DNA of 8,538 nucleotides from UBA8108 sp965659285 (lineage in GTDB: Bacteria > Planctomycetota > UBA8108). The stretch lies in assembly GCA_965659285.1 (NCBI GenBank), contig CBFHWB010000175.1:1-8538 (forward strand). Direction: 5' to 3'. A program made the translations under genes and the position numbers. A model generated the notes under the pieces. That model was not told the DNA's origin, made no database searches, and saw nothing but the letters and a program-made list of their open reading frames with translations. Shown here piece after piece: positions 4,978-8,538 of the stretch. The first letter of the stretch is position 1. Every line of letters begins with the position of its first letter.

Positions 4978-7900
4978 TCAGAATCCGAACGGCAGACAGT
5001 CAGCCCCGCCCAACCTGAACGGGAGGCTCAGGCTCTGGATGGACTGGGTTTCTCCCGTGCCGTACTTCGACTGGAAGTAGACTCGGAACCGTACGTACCT
5101 CGTCCCCTCCAGCTTGCGCGGATCCCGCACGAGACCCGTCATCTCTCCAGCCTGGCCATGGACATCGAGACTCTCGCCGGCGCTTTCCCAGACGACAATG
5201 GCCCGGGTTCCGGGAGGCTGCTGGAAGGTATTGTAGTCCACTCGGGCTCCATCCAGAAGCAGCGCGTGATTCGAAGCGGCGCGGCCGGGACCGACACCGA
5301 TTCGATAGATCTTCGAGACCGCGACGGACTCGACGATGTCGGTCAGGAAAGGACCGGTCGTCACGCTCGGGTTCACGCCTTGCGAGCGAATTCTCGAAGA
5401 AGGCGAGTACTCAATACGGATTCGACCATTTGAAGATGGGCCTCCCAGGCCGCCAAAAGGCGTACCCGTAAGGGCCGGGGCGGTATTCGTTGACGCGGCT
5501 CGAACATTGCCCTCGTAGAGACGGACACCACTGGAGAAGAAGGGAGGCAACTGGTTAGCCTGCCCCGCGCTCACGTCGAACTGGACTCCACTCTCCAGGG
5601 TAATCGTATTCTGAACTTGCAGGAAGATCGTCCCGCCCGCCCCGGCACCGCCATTTCCGGCGAGGTCGATGGACTGGTAGGCATCTCCTCCGCGAGACAC
5701 AAGCCGCGCGCTCGAACGCAGGTAGAGATCCTGCGCGACGATATGAAGGATTCCTCCACCTCCTCCGCCACCGGTACCCGGAGCGTAGAGAGCCTGGCCC
5801 TTATAAGGGTAATTACCGAGAATGCTTTCGTTGCGGTACGCTCGGCTGATATTGGCGCTGCCGCCGCCGCCGGCGCCGCCCATGCCGCCAACAAGGGCGA
5901 GCTGGGGAGGCTGCCCAAGCAGCGTCAGGCGCTGGTTGGGGAAGTTGACCGCGTCGCTGCCCTGGCCGGCGAGCTGGCCAGCCAGGCCACCGTTACCCGG
6001 CAGGAGCTTGACATCACCATCCTGACCAACCTGGCGATTTCCGCCGCCGCCGCCGCCGCCGCCGGACTCGAAGCAGTCGAAGCCGCAGGTTCGCCCTACG
6101 AGACTGCCGCCGCCGGTGGAGCCATCAATATTCGGAACTCCCGGCCTGAAAACCGGGGGGAGACCATTGAGAGTCGAGATCAGGTTCGGAAGGATTGAGT
6201 TCTCTCCCCTGGTCACCTGGGTATTCGCCGCGCTGCGATTATTGGGGTTGCCATCTGCATGGGAGATCATTCCGCCGGCGCCGCCGCCGCCGCCGCCGGC
6301 TCCGGGTACTCCGCCAAGACCGAACAGGGGAGTCTCTCCTCCCTCGATAAAGCGGAGCGCGCCGCCTACACCTCCGGATGTATCAATCGTCCCGGCAATC
6401 TCGGCATGGTCTTTTACCGAGATCGTCAACGGGTTAGGACCTGTCGCCCTCAGGACAACATCCTCGTCGATAATGAGCGCCGAGAGATCCAGGAAGCCGG
6501 GGTTGAGATCCGACTCCCGGGTTTCCTTTACAATATTTCCAACGGGGGAGCGCAGAATGCTCGTAGCCGTATCAAAAGTCCAGACCGAGATGGGACGACC
6601 CGTGGTTTCGTCCAGGAGGATCTCTCCAGTATTCGGATCGAGACTCTGGATAAACCGAAGGTGAACCACTCCATCTCTGCCGCGGCCGAAGGATGGCTCT
6701 TCAGAAGCCTCGATAAAGCCGGCGTTCTCGAGTACGGCGGGATCTGTGGCTGGCTCGATGGTGCTTGGATAAACGAAGACCTGCGTGTTCGAGGAATGAG
6801 ACGTTCTCGTGCCCTGGACCGCCCGGGTAAGACTCGTGAAGGTACTTGCCGTCTTTCCACCGTAACCAATGACCTCCTCCTCAATCTTGACGAATCCCGC
6901 AGTCGGGAACGCCTGGGTAGATTGCACGCGGATCGTCTGGTTACGGTTATTGGACCCGCTCAGGGTCGAGGTCAGACGAGTAGTCGCCTGCAGGGTCATG
7001 CAGAAAGGAGTTCCTCCGGTTCCGCTCTCGAGACGAATGAACCCATCGCCTCCAGTCCCCGCCCCACCCCGGCGGTTTTGTCCGTTGGAGGGACCGCCGC
7101 TGCCGGCCGCGCCGCCATTCACCTGGAGGCTGTCACAACTGGTGACATCAACGGATCCCGTGGCGCGCAGATGAATCGAACCACCGCTGCCGCCGCCTCC
7201 GGCTCCACCATTCGTGGTGCCCGCGGGCGCCTCTCCAGGAGGAACCCTGCCGGAACCGCCGATGCCGCCATTGGCCTGGATAGATCCGATGACCACAACA
7301 CTGCCGCGAGCGGTAAGCCGCATGGATCCGCCGCCGCCGCCACCGCCGCCGCCGCCGGTCGCGGCGAACTCAGCGCCCATAGAGACGCGGGAAAGACTGG
7401 CTCCTCCGCCGCCGCCGCCGGAACCGGAGGTAAGGGGAACCTGCAGAGCGTTACCTCGAGCAACTCCTCCCTTGCCTACACGCGGCTGGATAAAGCCTGA
7501 AATATTCGTTGTACCGTAATCACCGTCGCCACCGCGAACTCGATGCCCGCCTCCGCCTCCAGGCGCACCGGCAAAGGTTGAGTTGCGAACCGTGTCCGGG
7601 TTGACTGCGGCCGGGGTCGTTCCGCCTCTTCCACCTCCGTTAGCGCCGGCCGTGGCAGGCTCAAGAAGCTGAACGGCCGCAGAGGCCGCCCCAGTGAGTT
7701 GCATGAGAGCTCCATCTCCGCCAACTCCGCCGCCGGCCGTCCCCTCACCTCCGGAACCGCCGACAAGCGAACCATCCGCTCCGGCGCCGCCGTTAAGATC
7801 AAGAAGTCCGAGGACGGTAAAAACCGGATCGGTGTCGGAAGCGCTGTTGTCGCCGCCGGAGCAGCGAATCACCAGGGGATTGTCCCCCTGCACATAAACC

Positions 7901-8538
7901 GTGGTCTGTGGGGAGATGGTGAAATTAGCAAGGTGGAATTCGCCGAATTCTTCTCCGGGATTACCAACCCTGTTGCCATCTGGAGTGCCATCATCCGTCA
8001 GAATGAAGGTGCTTGACTCCTCGACTATGACCGCGGGCTCTCCTTCGAGAGCGACGTTCCTGAGAAGAATATGGGTGATATTGAGACGATCGGTATCGAT
8101 CAGGTAGTACTGACCGGTGATCGTATCAGGATCGAGGAAATTTTCCGTCGGTAGCACCTCCAGGTCGACCTGGGCAAGACCCTGGCCAAACTGGTAGTCA
8201 TCATCTGTCGCGGTCCGGCCCTCGAGAAGGCCGGGGTTGTAGGGAGCGCCCCAACTGGCATCGGTCTCGTTCCTGTCCAGGTTGGTATCGTTATCGAACG
8301 ATTCCGTGATCTCAGCGGATCTCCAGCCGGAAACCGGATCTTCCGGGCGATCTTCGAGCCAGTAATAGATAAACGAGGGGCCCATGAAGGTATGCGCGTT
8401 GAAATCGCGGTCACCCGCATCGGGAACGGGGCGAACCCGGAAATGAACTGTCCAGTTTCTCTGGGGAGAGATGCCGGCCTCGACAGTCTCATTCAATTCT
8501 CTGAAAAGAGGGTCGCATTGGGCGTCCCACACAAAGGT
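4978..8538 (-). CDS. Large glycine-rich putative secreted/surface protein (N-terminus outside window)
   Basis: I do not recognise a named family for the whole protein. It has at least 1186 residues (numbered from Thr at 8538); start and any signal peptide are off the window. The GTG at 8530-8532 is internal and probably not a start. Residues 1 to about 206 are a beta-rich, Gly-poor region (WTVHFRVRP, FIYYWLEDR). About 207-510 is glycine-rich module A, and 521-592 a small domain with FPTAGFVKIEEEVIGYGG and SLTRAVQGTRTSHS. Glycine-rich module B spans 687-1047, with up to eight consecutive Gly. About 1048-1186 is a beta-rich C-terminal domain with GTRYVRFRVYF. Gly runs alternate with short hydrophobic strands such as GSIHLRATGSVDV, suggesting a beta-solenoid with glycine loops. 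Cysteines are few. No transmembrane segment, sorting motif or autotransporter barrel is visible at the C-terminus. A role as a surface, matrix or adhesive protein is inference. Confidence 0.85.
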   Translation of the reverse strand, partial: TFVWDAQCDPLFRELNETVEAGISPQRNWTVHFRVRPVPDAGDRDFNAHTFMGPSFIYYWLEDRPEDPVSGWRSAEITESFDNDTNLDRNETDASWGAPYNPGLLEGRTATDDDYQFGQGLAQVDLEVLPTENFLDPDTITGQYYLIDTDRLNITHILLRNVALEGEPAVIVEESSTFILTDDGTPDGNRVGNPGEEFGEFHLANFTISPQTTVYVQGDNPLVIRCSGGDNSASDTDPVFTVLGLLDLNGGAGADGSLVGGSGGEGTAGGGVGGDGALMQLTGAASAAVQLLEPATAGANGGGRGGTTPAAVNPDTVRNSTFAGAPGGGGGHRVRGGDGDYGTTNISGFIQPRVGKGGVARGNALQVPLTSGSGGGGGGASLSRVSMGAEFAATGGGGGGGGGGSMRLTARGSVVVIGSIQANGGIGGSGRVPPGEAPAGTTNGGAGGGGSGGSIHLRATGSVDVTSCDSLQVNGGAAGSGGPSNGQNRRGGAGTGGDGFIRLESGTGGTPFCMTLQATTRLTSTLSGSNNRNQTIRVQSTQAFPTAGFVKIEEEVIGYGGKTASTFTSLTRAVQGTRTSHSSNTQVFVYPSTIEPATDPAVLENAGFIEASEEPSFGRGRDGVVHLRFIQSLDPNTGEILLDETTGRPISVWTFDTATSILRSPVGNIVKETRESDLNPGFLDLSALIIDEDVVLRATGPNPLTISVKDHAEIAGTIDTSGGVGGALRFIEGGETPLFGLGGVPGAGGGGGGAGGMISHADGNPNNRSAANTQVTRGENSILPNLISTLNGLPPVFRPGVPNIDGSTGGGSLVGRTCGFDCFESGGGGGGGGNRQVGQDGDVKLLPGNGGLAGQLAGQGSDAVNFPNQRLTLLGQPPQLALVGGMGGAGGGGSANISRAYRNESILGNYPYKGQALYAPGTGGGGGGGILHIVAQDLYLRSSARLVSRGGDAYQSIDLAGNGGAGAGGTIFLQVQNTITLESGVQFDVSAGQANQLPPFFSSGVRLYEGNVRAASTNTAPALTGTPFGGLGGPSSNGRIRIEYSPSSRIRSQGVNPSVTTGPFLTDIVESVAVSKIYRIGVGPGRAASNHALLLDGARVDYNTFQQPPGTRAIVVWESAGESLDVHGQAGEMTGLVRDPRKLEGTRYVRFRVYFQSKYGTGETQSIQSLSLPFRLGGADCLPFGF
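6041..6064. repeat. CCG x8 triplet run (eight-Gly tract)
   Basis: Eight uninterrupted CCG units on the + strand read as GGC/GGA glycine codons on the - strand in the large gene. It is the longest pure triplet run seen in the window and is in register with the coding frame, so gain or loss of units would change glycine number without a frameshift. Confidence 0.9.
6281..6298. repeat. CCG x6 triplet run
   Basis: Six pure CCG units, flanked by further near-perfect GCC/GGC triplets, encode the glycine tract near the start of module B. Confidence 0.9.
6763..6978 (-). other. Small beta domain between the glycine modules
   Basis: Residues about 521-592 have normal composition and the pattern RVQSTQAFPTAGFVKIEEE, then VIGYGG, then SLTRAVQGTRTSHS. 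A comparable pattern (FP..G.I.I..E.I.Y.G, then T.L.RG..GT...H) occurs in phage tail-associated and secreted bacterial proteins. I recall this as a recurrent motif and cannot name the family with certainty. It may act as a spacer or contact domain between the two solenoid-like stretches. Confidence 0.45.
7328..7357. repeat. CCG x10 triplet run with one CCA
   Basis: Ten triplets in a row, the fifth being CCA instead of CCG, encode the ten-glycine tract of module A on the - strand. The single synonymous interruption (GGT in place of GGC on the coding strand) would be expected to stabilise the run somewhat. Confidence 0.9.
7406..7420. repeat. CCG x5 triplet run
   Basis: Five pure CCG units preceded by two CTC/CTC-like triplets encode another glycine tract of module A, about 50 nt from the ten-triplet run. 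Confidence 0.85.

Larger units (their letters stand above)
5398..6480 (-). other. Glycine-rich solenoid-like module B
   Basis: Residues about 687-1047 begin with LIIDEDVVLRATGPNPLTI and IAGTIDTSGGVGG, paralleling the lead-in of module A, and end with SSNGRIRIEYSPSS, paralleling GDGFIRLESG. It includes an eight-Gly tract just after CGFDCFES (a CxxxC pair) and a seven-Gly tract followed by ILHIVAQDLYLRSSARLV. Boundaries are approximate. Confidence 0.6.
7009..7920 (-). other. Glycine-rich solenoid-like module A
   Basis: This part of the large protein (about residues 207-510) opens with NFTISPQTTVYVQGDNPLVI, then LGLLDLNGGAG, and closes with GGDGFIRLESG. In between, tracts such as a ten-Gly run ending in SMRLTARGSV alternate with strands carrying V/I at every second position. 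The lead-in matches the pattern at the start of module B, so the two look like diverged copies of one architecture. Boundaries are approximate. Confidence 0.6.

Noticed and set aside
4897..5433. 178-codon + strand frame overlapping the end of ftsY
   Set aside because: It starts inside ftsY in another frame and runs antisense over the C-terminal domain of the - strand protein; no motif and no ribosome binding site.
5617..6198. 193-codon + strand open frame
   Set aside because: Same repeat-driven shadow of the glycine-rich gene; low-complexity Ala runs and no ribosome binding site support.
6259..7500. 413-codon + strand open frame rich in Ala runs
   Set aside because: The Ala tracts are the GCC reading of the glycine repeats of the - strand gene. 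The product has no domain logic, while the - strand frame is longer and has coherent beta-strand patterns.
5398..7920. CCG/GCC repeats considered as a CRISPR array or non-coding satellite
   Set aside because: Units are 3 nt with no spacers of constant length, and they are in register with a single open glycine-coding frame.
8530..8532. GTG as the true start of the glycine-rich protein
   Set aside because: The frame stays open to the window edge (Thr-Phe precede it), and the protein begins mid-domain with no signal peptide after this codon.

Overview
The window looks like a moderately GC-rich bacterial chromosome. It has two parts that meet head-on: a compact housekeeping gene run on the + strand (1-4949) and one very long glycine-rich reading frame on the - strand (4978-8538). 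The host is probably Gram-negative. Very glycine-rich, solenoid-like secreted proteins of this kind are familiar to me from Planctomycetota, Myxococcota and related lineages, so one of these is my best guess, but no feature here fixes the phylum.

Left part, + strand: the 3'-terminal four-fifths of guaB (IMP dehydrogenase), then guaA (GMP synthase), ribH (lumazine synthase), nusB (antitermination factor) and ftsY (SRP receptor). guaB and guaA carry out the two steps from IMP to GMP. GTP is also the precursor of riboflavin, whose penultimate step is catalysed by RibH. From guaA onward the genes are tightly packed (15-nt gap, 8-nt overlap, 3-nt gap), which suggests one transcript. The 95-nt guaB-guaA gap holds a hairpin with a short T tract, a weak promoter-like pair, and a perfect 12-nt palindrome touching the GTG start of guaA. 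This is the one place in the run where separate regulation looks possible. The IMP dehydrogenase resembles the animal/fungal type more than the usual bacterial type over its whole visible length.

Right part, - strand: at least 1186 codons of an open frame whose 5' end lies outside the window. The protein is built from two long glycine-rich modules that start with the same kind of beta-strand/NPL/GG lead-in. They are separated by a small domain resembling one seen in phage tail and secreted proteins, and followed by a beta-rich C-terminal domain. It is most likely a secreted or surface structural protein of unknown function. Its polyglycine tracts are encoded by runs of GGC, which appear as CCG/GCC triplet repeats on the + strand and generate long false open frames on both strands.

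No tRNA, rRNA, CRISPR array, insertion sequence or phage gene was seen. No gene-free stretch exceeds 100 nt.
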